Assembly (NCBI GenBank): GCA_023228325.1 | Contig: JALOBK010000001.1 | Coordinates: forward strand, 496,001 to 560,000 | Origin: a bacterium | GTDB taxonomy: Bacteria > Auribacterota > UBA6266 | Length of the DNA stretch: 64,000 bases | Direction of reading: 5' to 3' | Part shown: positions 42,525 through 51,131 of the stretch, piece after piece | Layout of the letters: each line of letters starts with the position of its first letter | How positions within the stretch are numbered: position 1 is the first letter of the stretch | Position numbers and translations under genes: made by a program | Notes under the pieces: model-generated | What the model was told of the DNA's origin: nothing | Databases searched by the model: none | Seen by the model: only the letters and a program-made list of their open reading frames with translations

Positions 42525-42582
42525 TGTTTTCGGATTTCGAGATTCGGATTCCATATTTTGTATTTAAAATTTTTTAACTTAT

Positions 42583-43353
42583 TTATCTGCAGAATCCCCG
42601 TTCTGATGTTTCAATAGCTTTCGCAAATTTTATAATCTCTTCAGAATCTCCGCATTCGGTTTTGATTTTATCAATAATTTTCCGCAGGTTCTGTGTAAGC
42701 TTTACGATTCTAACGGCTTTCTTCAGATGGGATATCACTTCGGGTTCCTTTCCCCGTCTTTTCAGACCTATTGCGTTAACTCCGTAAAGTTTGGCGGGAT
42801 GCCCGTCGGCCATACAAAACGGGAGCACATCCTGAACAACTTTTGAGCACCCTCCGATTATAGAACTTTCTCCGATTACACAGAATTGATGTATGGCTAC
42901 AATACCGCCTATAATCGAAAAATCCTGTATTGTTACATGTCCGGCGATAGCCGCGTTATTCGCAATGACTACATTGTTCCCTATAACCGAATCGTGGCCG
43001 ATGTGGGAATACGCCATTATAAGGCAGTTAGACCCCAGTGTGGTCTTATAATCCCGGGAACTCGCGCTGTTGATAGTCGCGTATTCGCGCACTGTGGTAT
43101 TATCCCCTATAAGGATTTCCGTTTTTTCGCCCTTATATTTCAAATCCTGATTGCCAAGCCCCACACATACACCCGGCAGCATAACACACGATTTCCCTAT
43201 TTTCGTTATACCGTCTATATTAACCGATGATATAAGTCTTGTCCCGGCTCCGATAACCGCATCATCTCCTATGATACAGAAAGGGCCTACTTCAACATCA
43301 TCGCCCAATTCGGCTTTGTGTGAAACAATGGCTGTATTATGGATTTTTTTCAT
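42583..43353 (-). CDS. lpxA: UDP-N-acetylglucosamine acyltransferase
   Basis: First step of lipid A synthesis: transfers a hydroxyacyl chain from ACP to UDP-GlcNAc. 256 residues. Left-handed beta-helix built of hexapeptide repeats (IHNTAIVSHKAELGDDVEVGPF), the catalytic His in IMAYSHIGHDSVIGN, GGIVAIHQFCVIGE, and a helical C-terminus that starts near GVNAIGLKRRG. 43 bases after lpxC-fabZ. Confidence 0.96.
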   Translation of the reverse strand: MKKIHNTAIVSHKAELGDDVEVGPFCIIGDDAVIGAGTRLISSVNIDGITKIGKSCVMLPGVCVGLGNQDLKYKGEKTEILIGDNTTVREYATINSASSRDYKTTLGSNCLIMAYSHIGHDSVIGNNVVIANNAAIAGHVTIQDFSIIGGIVAIHQFCVIGESSIIGGCSKVVQDVLPFCMADGHPAKLYGVNAIGLKRRGKEPEVISHLKKAVRIVKLTQNLRKIIDKIKTECGDSEEIIKFAKAIETSERGFCR

Positions 43354-43396
43354 ATTAAATCGATGCCGTTAACTGTTTTTCAGAAATAACCGGTAA

Positions 43397-44707
43397 TCAT
43401 GATTCCACAAGGGCAAACTTTAATTCAGCTTCTGAAGCAAGTTCATCGCCGATATAAGCCTTACCCGACACGATACCGGTTGTGGAGCGCATTTTTATTA
43501 CTTCTATTTCAAGCCTCAGCTGGTCACCTGGAACAACAGGTTTCCTGAATTTTGCCTTATCAATACCCATAAAAAACGCCAGTTTTCCCGCGTTATCGGT
43601 TTTTTTCAGCATAAGTATTCCAGCAAGCTGCGCGAGAGCCTCAATCTGAAGGACGCCCGGCATAACAGGCCTTTCGGGAAAATGCCCGTTGAAAAATTCT
43701 TCATTTACGGTTACATTTTTAATACCGACAGCCCTTTTGTCATTCTCGATTTCAATAACCCGGTCAACAAGAAGAAAAGGATATCTGTGAGGGAGAATCC
43801 TCTTTATCTGCGATATATCCAGAATTGTTTCCTCATATCCGGAAACGCTTATCGGGACGGCGGAACGTTCTTTCTTCTTAACGGCGGCATTTATCAGGCG
43901 CGCAAATTTTACATTGCAGGGATGCCCGCTTTTAACAGCAATGACATGCCCTTTTATTCTGATCCCCGTAAGAAACAGATCTCCCACAAGATCAAGAATC
44001 TTATGGCGGACGAATTCATCTTTGAACCTGAGAGCTTCTTTGCTGTATATCGCGTCATCTCCTATGACCACGGCATTATCAAGACTTCCTCCTTTTATAA
44101 GTTCCTTATCCATAAGCGCCGCCACTTCGCTATACAAACAGAAGGTGCGGCTCGGAGCGATTTCTTTCTCAAACGTTCCCCTGTTTACGGAAATGGAAAG
44201 GTACTGGGATCTTATAGCCGGATGTTCATAAGAAATAGTATATGAAACCTTAAAATCATCGGAAGGCAGCAGTATAAGGATTATGTCACCCTCAACAACG
44301 GAAATCGTCTCTTTGGGCGCGAAATATTTTCTTGGATATTCCTGATCCACAACCCCTGCTTTGTTTATCATATTGACAAAAGGCATGGCGCTACCATCCC
44401 CGACCGGAGGTTCATTTGAGTCAAGCTCTATAAGTAAATTATCGATTCCGCACGCAAAAACAGAAGCAAGGACATGTTCGACCGTATGGACTTCCACCCC
44501 GTTTTCAGCTATAGTAGTCCCTCTCGTAACACCTACTACATTTTCAACCGAAGCCCTTATCGTTGAAGATTCGGCCAAATCAGTTCTGGAAAACTTAATG
44601 CCCGAATTCGCGGGAGCGGGCTTGAATGTAATGGCGGTAAGATTCCCCGTATGAACACCTATGCCAGAAAAACTTGTTTCTTTCGCGATTGTTTTCTGCG
44701 CATCCAT
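43397..44707 (-). CDS. lpxC-fabZ: Fused UDP-3-O-acyl-GlcNAc deacetylase / 3-hydroxyacyl-ACP dehydratase
   Basis: 436 residues in two enzymes. Residues 1-290 are LpxC (zinc deacetylase, the committed lipid A step): SFSGIGVHTGNLTAITFKPA, zinc ligand HTVEHVLASV, and HKILDLVGDLFL with the second His and Asp. Residues about 295-436 are FabZ (fatty acid synthesis): ILPHRYPFLLVDRV, GHFPERPVMPGVLQIEALAQLAG with catalytic His and Glu. Known in Bacteroidetes and several PVC-related phyla. The two enzymes compete for the same hydroxyacyl-ACP pool, so fusion may balance lipid A against phospholipid. ATG 44707, one base from the Skp gene stop. Confidence 0.97.
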   Translation of the reverse strand: MDAQKTIAKETSFSGIGVHTGNLTAITFKPAPANSGIKFSRTDLAESSTIRASVENVVGVTRGTTIAENGVEVHTVEHVLASVFACGIDNLLIELDSNEPPVGDGSAMPFVNMINKAGVVDQEYPRKYFAPKETISVVEGDIILILLPSDDFKVSYTISYEHPAIRSQYLSISVNRGTFEKEIAPSRTFCLYSEVAALMDKELIKGGSLDNAVVIGDDAIYSKEALRFKDEFVRHKILDLVGDLFLTGIRIKGHVIAVKSGHPCNVKFARLINAAVKKKERSAVPISVSGYEETILDISQIKRILPHRYPFLLVDRVIEIENDKRAVGIKNVTVNEEFFNGHFPERPVMPGVLQIEALAQLAGILMLKKTDNAGKLAFFMGIDKAKFRKPVVPGDQLRLEIEVIKMRSTTGIVSGKAYIGDELASEAELKFALVES

Positions 44708-44708
44708 A

Positions 44709-45212
44709 TCATTCTTCCTTTTTGTTTATCATCTCTATTATGTCGGATGTAACATCAAAACCGGGCTTTTTGTAGAGCATAGCCCTGTCCTGGAAAATAA
44801 ATGTATATCCTTCTTTTTCCCCTTTTTCCTTTACCACAGCCTCTATTTTCTGAATTATTTCGATGTTCATCTTGTTTTTCATAGCTATAAGTTCCTGCTC
44901 AGCTTTAACCCTGGCTTTCCTGAGCTCAGCTATTTTTTGCAGTATAAGATTTTCTTTTTCCTGTTTTTCTTTCTCCTTCAACAGTTCCGCTTCCTTCTGC
45001 AGATTCCTGATTTCGTCGGTCAGGTTTCTCAGCTCAGCTTCCCTTTTCTTCTCTTCCTGTTCAAATTTATCCTGGGCCACTTTGGTTTCTTTATATTCGG
45101 TAAACACCCTTTCAATATCTACATAAGCGAATTTAAACTGCTCGGCGCTGAATGACCTGCCGCAAAAACAGAATATCGAAAATACAAAAAAGAAAACTAA
45201 TAACCTTTTCAT
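44709..45212 (-). CDS. OmpH/Skp-like periplasmic chaperone
   Basis: 167 residues. Signal peptide (MKRLLVFFFVFSIFC..., cleavage near SFSA), then FKFAYVDIERVFTEYKETKVAQ and a long Lys/Glu-rich coiled coil (residues about 45-125) that forms the tentacles, ending in a beta strand (GYTFIFQDRAMLYKKPGFDVTSDIIEMIN). The ATG at 45212 follows GGGAGG; an open frame to 45302 overlaps bamA's end and lacks a signal peptide. Directly downstream of bamA, which it serves by keeping outer membrane proteins unfolded. Confidence 0.92.
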   Translation of the reverse strand: MKRLLVFFFVFSIFCFCGRSFSAEQFKFAYVDIERVFTEYKETKVAQDKFEQEEKKREAELRNLTDEIRNLQKEAELLKEKEKQEKENLILQKIAELRKARVKAEQELIAMKNKMNIEIIQKIEAVVKEKGEKEGYTFIFQDRAMLYKKPGFDVTSDIIEMINKKEE

Positions 45213-45240
45213 TTTTCCTCCCTTTTTAAATAAACCATAG

Positions 45241-47583
45241 CTAGAAAGTATATCCCATATTAAAATGAAGCACTCCGTTTTTCTCATAATTGAAATCATC
45301 ATATTTTATCGGCCAACCGTAATCTATTCTTATGGGACCGATGGGAAGATTCAGCTTTATGCCGATACCCGCCCCCATATTATAAGCAACATTGTAAGGA
45401 TCCGGGCCGCCTTTACTGAAACTCCACGCGTCAGACCAGACATTGCCTATATCGATAAAACATGCCCCGAAAACTATTCTTTCATAAAGAGGGAACGTCA
45501 CTTCCGCAGAACCCCAGGCCATTGTTTTGCCGCCTACCGGTTCTCCCCTGTTTATATCATTGTTGCTTTTCGGTCCGCACTCCCTGTAATTGAACCCTCT
45601 TATGGTCCCCGAACCGCCGGTGAAAAATCTCTCAAAGAAAGGCACATCATCCGAGCCTGAATGCTCTTCAACTACACCCGCTTCTCCGGCAAGCCTCAAC
45701 ACAATTCCGCTATCATAGTCTATGAGGGGAAAATATACGCTGGTCTGGGCGAAATATTTAACAAAATCAACGTTGCCGCCCAGAAAATCTCCCGCATAGG
45801 TAACTACAACCGTATTTTTCATGCCTCTCGAGGGATTATAGAAATTATCCCTTGTATCTCTTGTAATACCCGCGGCGATACTACTTACATCATGTGTCCC
45901 TTCCTGCGCTCTTATGATGTCAGGGGCAGACTGGTCAATATTTTTAATTTTTATCTGCTCGTACTTATACATAGTATCCACTCTTGTAAATTCTCCCAGC
46001 GGCTTAGCCAGGCGAACATCAAAACCCCTGTCAGCCTGCTCATAATCAGTGCTCAAGTACTTATATTCATTGGCAAAAAGGTCAAAACCAAACGAAAGTT
46101 TTTTGCCTAAAAACCAGGGTTCGGTCCAGCTTAAAAGCAGGTCGTATCTCTTGTTTCCCGCCTGAGCCTTAATTCTCAGTTTCTGACCCGCGCCGGTAAA
46201 TGTAGGCCAGTTCTTCCAATCAAAGTTGGACTGCGTCAACTCGACAAAACCTACAACATCATCAGTTGAGCTGAATCCAGCTCCAAATCCCACCGTACCC
46301 GTCTTTTTCTCTTCAACATTTACGACAAGGTCTTTGGTATCAAGTTTTGAACCCGGTTCATAAATTGTCGCTACATCTTTAAAATAGCCGGTGTTCTCAA
46401 GTCTTGCTTTGCTTGTCTTTACTTTTACGCCATCTATAATCTCTCCGGGATATACATTTAATTCCCTTCTGACGACAATATCCTTCGTTTTTGTATTGCC
46501 CTCAACCCTGATCTGCTCTATTCTGAACTGCCTCCCTTCATCCAAAAAATACGTTACATCTATTTTATCCGTATCAACATTATATTTTGTGTCCTGGTTG
46601 ACATTCGCGTCAACATACCCTCTTTGCGCATAGTAATTTTTTATCCTGTCGGCATCATCCCTTGTGTCGGTCGGGGTAAATAATATGCCGGGTTTCATTT
46701 TCAGCACGCTTTCAATGGAATCAACCGGAAATACATTGCATCCTGAAATTTCCACATCACCCGTATCATATGTCCTTCCTTCGCTTATTTCAATATCCAG
46801 CGTCATCCACTTGCCTGTTTTATCCATTATTTTCCTGACATCAAGCACTTCCATATCTATATAACCGATAGAATTGTAGTACATAACCATGCGGTCAAGG
46901 TCATATTTCAACATTTCTTCCTGATATAATCCTCTTCTGATAAACAGGAAGTATGTTTTCATTTTCATCCTTTTCAATAATTCTTTTGTTTTTACATTCT
47001 TATTGCCGATAAAATTAATTCTTTTAATCCTTATTTTATCATTTTCCTGTATTTCTATTGTCACTATTGCCTGTCCGGCTTCTTTATCTTCAACAAGTTT
47101 GTAATCTATTTCAGCATCCGGAAATGCCTTTGTTTCATAAAACGTTTTAATCGACTGCACATCGTTTTTCAGCTTTCTCTCGCTTGCTATCTCTCCCACA
47201 GCGCTTTCCATCTGTTTTAACAGAAGCCTGTCCTTTATCTTTTCGTTCCCTTCAAATATAATCTCTTTTAAAATCGGTTTTTCTTTTACGATAAAATAAA
47301 CATTCACCCCATCTCCGTCTTCGTCAACATCAACGGTTATATTCTCAAAAAAGCCGAGCGAATATAATCTTTCGATATCTTCATTGATTGTTTTCTGGTC
47401 AAATACCAGTCCGGGGTGGACTTTTATTTTATTTATGATGACGTTTTCGCTTATAGATTTATTCCCAAGAATGCTGACTTTTTTTACCTCAGGCGCTTCG
47501 ACGCTTTCCTGGGCGGGACATACAGATGCGGCAAAAAACAAAATCAGGCAAAATAACGCAACCGATTTAACAGAAAAATTCAT
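45241..47583 (-). CDS. bamA: Outer membrane protein assembly factor BamA
   Basis: Omp85 family insertase of beta-barrel proteins. 780 residues: signal peptide (cleavage near CPAQE), five POTRA repeats from about residue 30 to 420 (VSILGNKSISENVI, EIIFEGNEKIKDRLL, INFIGNKNVKTKELL, VEISGCNVFPVDSIE, IRVEGNTKTKDIVVRR), then a 16-strand barrel ending in aromatic Phe (NMGYTF). The loop-6 motif VRGF appears as IRGFNYRE. ATG 47583 with AAGGAG six bases upstream; the longer frame from 47604 is not needed. Confidence 0.96.
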   Translation of the reverse strand: MNFSVKSVALFCLILFFAASVCPAQESVEAPEVKKVSILGNKSISENVIINKIKVHPGLVFDQKTINEDIERLYSLGFFENITVDVDEDGDGVNVYFIVKEKPILKEIIFEGNEKIKDRLLLKQMESAVGEIASERKLKNDVQSIKTFYETKAFPDAEIDYKLVEDKEAGQAIVTIEIQENDKIRIKRINFIGNKNVKTKELLKRMKMKTYFLFIRRGLYQEEMLKYDLDRMVMYYNSIGYIDMEVLDVRKIMDKTGKWMTLDIEISEGRTYDTGDVEISGCNVFPVDSIESVLKMKPGILFTPTDTRDDADRIKNYYAQRGYVDANVNQDTKYNVDTDKIDVTYFLDEGRQFRIEQIRVEGNTKTKDIVVRRELNVYPGEIIDGVKVKTSKARLENTGYFKDVATIYEPGSKLDTKDLVVNVEEKKTGTVGFGAGFSSTDDVVGFVELTQSNFDWKNWPTFTGAGQKLRIKAQAGNKRYDLLLSWTEPWFLGKKLSFGFDLFANEYKYLSTDYEQADRGFDVRLAKPLGEFTRVDTMYKYEQIKIKNIDQSAPDIIRAQEGTHDVSSIAAGITRDTRDNFYNPSRGMKNTVVVTYAGDFLGGNVDFVKYFAQTSVYFPLIDYDSGIVLRLAGEAGVVEEHSGSDDVPFFERFFTGGSGTIRGFNYRECGPKSNNDINRGEPVGGKTMAWGSAEVTFPLYERIVFGACFIDIGNVWSDAWSFSKGGPDPYNVAYNMGAGIGIKLNLPIGPIRIDYGWPIKYDDFNYEKNGVLHFNMGYTF

Positions 47584-47618
47584 GTTTTCTCCTTGTGAAA
47601 TCACAAAATTGATTATGC

Positions 47619-49022
47619 TTAATAATACCCGTCCTCATCAGCGACCTGCTGCTGTTCAACATAAGCTGAATCCTTTTGAACAAAAATCATAGAATCTTTT
47701 TTGAAAACAAGGTCCACATTTCCCTGAGGGCCATTCCTCTGTTTCGCGATAATAAGTTCCGCCTCAACAACAGGCTTATTCACTTCCTCTTTATCATAAA
47801 TATCCGGCCTGTGGAGCATCAGGACAACATCCGCATCCTGTTCTATAGCGCCGGATTCTCTCAAATCGGAAAGTCTGGGACGATGCCCCTCTTTGCCATG
47901 CGCCCTGGTCTCAGGGCCCCGGTTTAACTGAGAAAGCACCACAACAGGGATTTCCAGCTCGCCGGCAAGCGCTTTAAATCCTCTGGAAATCTCGCTTACT
48001 TCCATCTGCCTGGACTCTTCCCTTGTACCTGACTTCATAAGCTGAAGGTAATCCACAAATACAATCTTTATCCCATATTGTTTCTTCCATCTTCTTGCCC
48101 TTGCTCTCAGCTCCAAAACACTCATATTAGTGCTGTCATCAATATATAATTTTGACTCGGAAACTTTTCCGGCCGCTATCAAAAGCCTGCTGCTGTCTTC
48201 TTTGTCTATATACCCTGTTGATACATTATGGTAATTGATCCCGGCATGCGCGCAGATAATCCTCTGGACAATGGAATGTTTATTCATTTCCAGGCTGAAA
48301 AAACCAACCGGAATACTGTTATCAACGCCTATGTGATCTATAAAATTAATTGCCAGGGATGTTTTACCCATAGAGGGCCTGGCGGCAAGCACAATAAAAT
48401 CATTATTATGGAATCCGGCTGTAAGGGTGTTTAATTTAGTTATACCTGTAGGTATCCCTGTAACCGAACTTTTGTTCTGCCTTGCCTGTTCTATCTGCTC
48501 AAGAACTTTATTGACGATTATATCAATGCTTTCAAACCTTGTATCAACATTCTTCTCCGAAATCTCAAAAATCCTGCTTTCCGCTTTATCTAAAATCGAA
48601 GAAACTTCATCGGAAGACTGGTAACACTCTTCAATAATCTCACCGGAAGCGGTGATAAGTCCCCTTAAAATCGCCTTGCTTCTGATTATCTGAGCATAAT
48701 ATCTGATGTTTTCCGCGGTAGGGACATAATTTATCAGCTTTGATAAATATGAAGCGCCGCCGGCCGATTCAAGTTCTCCGCTGCTCTTTAAATAATCATT
48801 GACGGCAACGAGATCGGGTATCGCGTTGCTGTCATTTCTCAATTTGACAATAGCATTAAATATCCTGGCATGCGCGTCCGAATAAAAATATTCTTTTCGC
48901 AACAATTCGATGGCAATTTCAATCGCGTTTTTATCAAGCATCATCGAACTTAATACAGCTGCTTCAGCATCGCTGCTGAATGGAGGAACCCTTGTCTCTG
49001 TATTTTTTTTATTTTTTGCCAT
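47619..49022 (-). CDS. dnaB: Replicative DNA helicase
   Basis: Hexameric helicase of the replication fork. 467 residues: N-terminal domain (PPFSSDAEAAVLSSMMLDKNAI) and RecA-like domain with Walker A ARPSMGKTS, VFFSLEMNK, IVFVDYLQLM (Walker B), the DRESGAIEQDADVV loop and IIAKQRNGPQG. No intein is present. Follows rplI by 17 bases, the common rpsF-ssb-rpsR-rplI-dnaB order. Confidence 0.97.
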   Translation of the reverse strand: MAKNKKNTETRVPPFSSDAEAAVLSSMMLDKNAIEIAIELLRKEYFYSDAHARIFNAIVKLRNDSNAIPDLVAVNDYLKSSGELESAGGASYLSKLINYVPTAENIRYYAQIIRSKAILRGLITASGEIIEECYQSSDEVSSILDKAESRIFEISEKNVDTRFESIDIIVNKVLEQIEQARQNKSSVTGIPTGITKLNTLTAGFHNNDFIVLAARPSMGKTSLAINFIDHIGVDNSIPVGFFSLEMNKHSIVQRIICAHAGINYHNVSTGYIDKEDSSRLLIAAGKVSESKLYIDDSTNMSVLELRARARRWKKQYGIKIVFVDYLQLMKSGTREESRQMEVSEISRGFKALAGELEIPVVVLSQLNRGPETRAHGKEGHRPRLSDLRESGAIEQDADVVLMLHRPDIYDKEEVNKPVVEAELIIAKQRNGPQGNVDLVFKKDSMIFVQKDSAYVEQQQVADEDGYY

Positions 49023-49039
49023 TGAAACCAGCCAAAATA

Positions 49040-49483
49040 TTACTTCTTAACCACCCAAAGTTTGAACGTGGCTTTTACATCTCTATAAAGGTTAACAACT
49101 ACATTATATACACCGAGTTTTTTAATCGGAGAATCTAATTCAATCTGTTTTTTATCTATCTCCAGGCCTTCATCCTTAAGGACTTTCGCAATATCGGCCG
49201 TAGTAACAGAACCAAAAAGCTTGTCTTCCTCTCCCGCTTCGGCGGATATAGTACAGGACACATCGGATAATCTGGTTACCATATCCCTGGCGCTTTGCAC
49301 AATCTGCTCTTCTTTCTTCTTCTCTTTTTCGGATTTTTTCTTAAGAAACCGCATATTCGCATCCGTTGCCGCCACAGCCAGTTTTTTCGGAAAGAGATAA
49401 TTCCTGGCATGGCCGGGCGCGACATTCGCGACATCTCCTATTTTCCCCAATTTATCAACATTTTCTGAAAGAATAACCTTCAT
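49040..49483 (-). CDS. rplI: 50S ribosomal protein L9
   Basis: 147 residues. N-terminal domain MKVILSENVDKLGKIGDVANVAPGHARNYLFPKKLA, a long lysine/glutamate helix (KKKSEKEKKKEEQIV) and the C-terminal domain (KLFGSVTTADIAKVLK). Normal length. Preceded by GGAGGAAG. Confidence 0.97.
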   Translation of the reverse strand: MKVILSENVDKLGKIGDVANVAPGHARNYLFPKKLAVAATDANMRFLKKKSEKEKKKEEQIVQSARDMVTRLSDVSCTISAEAGEEDKLFGSVTTADIAKVLKDEGLEIDKKQIELDSPIKKLGVYNVVVNLYRDVKATFKLWVVKK

Positions 49484-49531
49484 TTAACTTCCTCCGACAA
49501 TCAGTTTTTAATCATACACTTTTCGTAAAAA

Positions 49532-49756
49532 TTAATCCATAACATAAGCAACCAATGCCATGTACCTGGCGTGTTCAACTGCGGCGGCAAGCTGTTTCTG
49601 GTGTTTTGCGCATGCCCCTGTTATTCTTCTCGGAAGTATTTTTCCTCTTTCCGTCAAATACTTCTTGATTAAATTGACGTCCTTATAGTCAATTTCCCGG
49701 ACTTTATCCTGGCAAAATCTGCATTTTTTCTTTTTGAAAAACTTTAAGTCATTCAT
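49532..49756 (-). CDS. rpsR: 30S ribosomal protein S18
   Basis: 74 residues. KKCRFCQDKVREIDYKDV, RGKILPRRITGACAKHQKQL. It keeps CxxC and CxxH, the zinc-binding (C+) version of S18, so it does not appear to be a zinc-sparing paralogue. 21 bases after ssb. Confidence 0.97.
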   Translation of the reverse strand: MNDLKFFKKKKCRFCQDKVREIDYKDVNLIKKYLTERGKILPRRITGACAKHQKQLAAAVEHARYMALVAYVMD

Positions 49757-49777
49757 TTTCTGTTAACTCTCCTTTTT

Positions 49778-50200
49778 TTAAAACGGTATATCATCTTCGC
49801 TTTGCTCAGACCCTTCATCCTGCACATCCGAGGGGACATCGCCTGAGACCTGGCTGCTTTCAGTCTTTGAACCTCTAGACAAAAATTGCACCCTCTGGGC
49901 CCTTATCCTGATCTTGCTGCGTTTCTCCCCGTTACTGGTTTCCCATGTGTCCTGCTGTAAACTGCCTTCGATAAGAACAGGAGACCCCTTATCAAGATAT
50001 TCAACGCATGTTTCCGCCTGCCTGGCCCAAACAACAACATCAACGTAACAAACTTCCTCCTGCTTTTCCCTGTCCTTATTAAGAAAATTTCTTGAGACGG
50101 CAATGCGCAGGTCGGTTACGGATGAACCTTCTTTTGTAGAACGAAGTTCGGGTTTCTTTGTTAAATTACCTATTATAAAAACCTTATTCAAACTAGCCAT
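49778..50200 (-). CDS. ssb: Single-stranded DNA-binding protein
   Basis: 140 residues. OB fold: LNKVFIIGNLTKKPELRSTKEGSSVTDLRIAVSR, DVVVWARQAETCVEYLDKGSPVLIEGSLQ. An acidic flexible tail ends with the protein-docking tip DDIPF. Between rpsF and rpsR. Confidence 0.97.
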   Translation of the reverse strand: MASLNKVFIIGNLTKKPELRSTKEGSSVTDLRIAVSRNFLNKDREKQEEVCYVDVVVWARQAETCVEYLDKGSPVLIEGSLQQDTWETSNGEKRSKIRIRAQRVQFLSRGSKTESSQVSGDVPSDVQDEGSEQSEDDIPF

Positions 50201-50218
50201 AATTCACTCCTTGTGTAA

Positions 50219-50503
50219 TTAGCTTTTCTTCAAAATAAGATTCCTTAAGACTTTCTGGTTCAACTTAAGCTTTTCCTGAATTTTTTGAAGGGATGGGCCC
50301 TGTAACTTAAAGTTAATCAGGACATAAAATCCTTCTGAATTGCGCTTAATCACATAAGCAAGCTGTCTTTTGCCCATGCTTTTACTCTCTATTATCTCTC
50401 CTTTGTTTTTTTTGATTTCATCTTCAATCTGAGAAATAACATGCCCTAAATCATCATCGCTGGCTTTCCCTTCAACAATAAATAATCCTTCGTATTGGCT
50501 CAA
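50219..50503 (-). CDS. rpsF: 30S ribosomal protein S6
   Basis: 94 residues: YEGLFIVEGKASDDDL, KSMGKRQLAYVIKRNSEGFYVLINF. Its start overlaps the pth stop by four bases (ATGA), coupling the two. Confidence 0.96.
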   Translation of the reverse strand: MSQYEGLFIVEGKASDDDLGHVISQIEDEIKKNKGEIIESKSMGKRQLAYVIKRNSEGFYVLINFKLQGPSLQKIQEKLKLNQKVLRNLILKKS

Positions 50504-51099
50504 TCTGCACCTCCCGAAATACTCTCATTCTGATCTTTTCTTTCTTTTCTGTTAAACTTATCCATAGCTTCTTGAATATCTCCCATAATAATCATTTCAA
50601 CTGCTTCGGCAGCCTTTGACAACGCTTCGGCGATAAAACCGGCCTCGGTTTTTCTGAATTTACCCAGCACATGGTTTACTATGTTACCGGAACCGCCTAT
50701 CCCGATTCTCACTCTGGGAAAATCACTGTTTCCCAGACAATCTATTATTGATTGAAGCCCTTTATGGCCCGCGGAGCTTCCGCCGCTGCGCACTCTTATA
50801 TTGCCCACGGATAAACAGGCGTCGTCCAGAACAACAACCAGGTCTGAACACCGGCATTTAAACCAGTTCAACGCGCTTACCGCCGAACGCCCGCTGTTGT
50901 TCATAAAAGTATGAGGTTTTAAAAGAACTATCTTTTTTTTATTTAATGAAACCCTGGCGCTTTCGCCGAATAACCTGGAATTGGATAAAAGTTTTACATC
51001 AAGCTTATCAGCAAGATAATCTACAACCTCAAATCCTACATTGTGCCTGGTATGGATGTATTCGTTTCCCGGATTTCCAAGTCCAATAACTATCTTCAT
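50500..51099 (-). CDS. pth: Peptidyl-tRNA hydrolase
   Basis: Releases peptides from stalled peptidyl-tRNA. 199 residues: IGLGNPGNEYIHTRHNVGFEVVDYLA with the catalytic His (TRHNVG), LLKPHTFMNNSGRSAV, VVLDDACLSVGNIRVRSGGSSAGHKGLQSI, FPRVRIGIG. Follows rplY by 32 bases, the frequent rplY-pth pair. Confidence 0.97.
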   Translation of the reverse strand: MKIVIGLGNPGNEYIHTRHNVGFEVVDYLADKLDVKLLSNSRLFGESARVSLNKKKIVLLKPHTFMNNSGRSAVSALNWFKCRCSDLVVVLDDACLSVGNIRVRSGGSSAGHKGLQSIIDCLGNSDFPRVRIGIGGSGNIVNHVLGKFRKTEAGFIAEALSKAAEAVEMIIMGDIQEAMDKFNRKERKDQNESISGGAD

Positions 51100-51131
51100 T
51101 TATATCCATCGCGAAAAAGAACAAGAGTTCC

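Noticed and set aside
44709..45302. Skp gene starting at 45302
   Set aside because: The start would overlap the bamA 3' end and hide the signal peptide; ATG 45212 has a good ribosome site.
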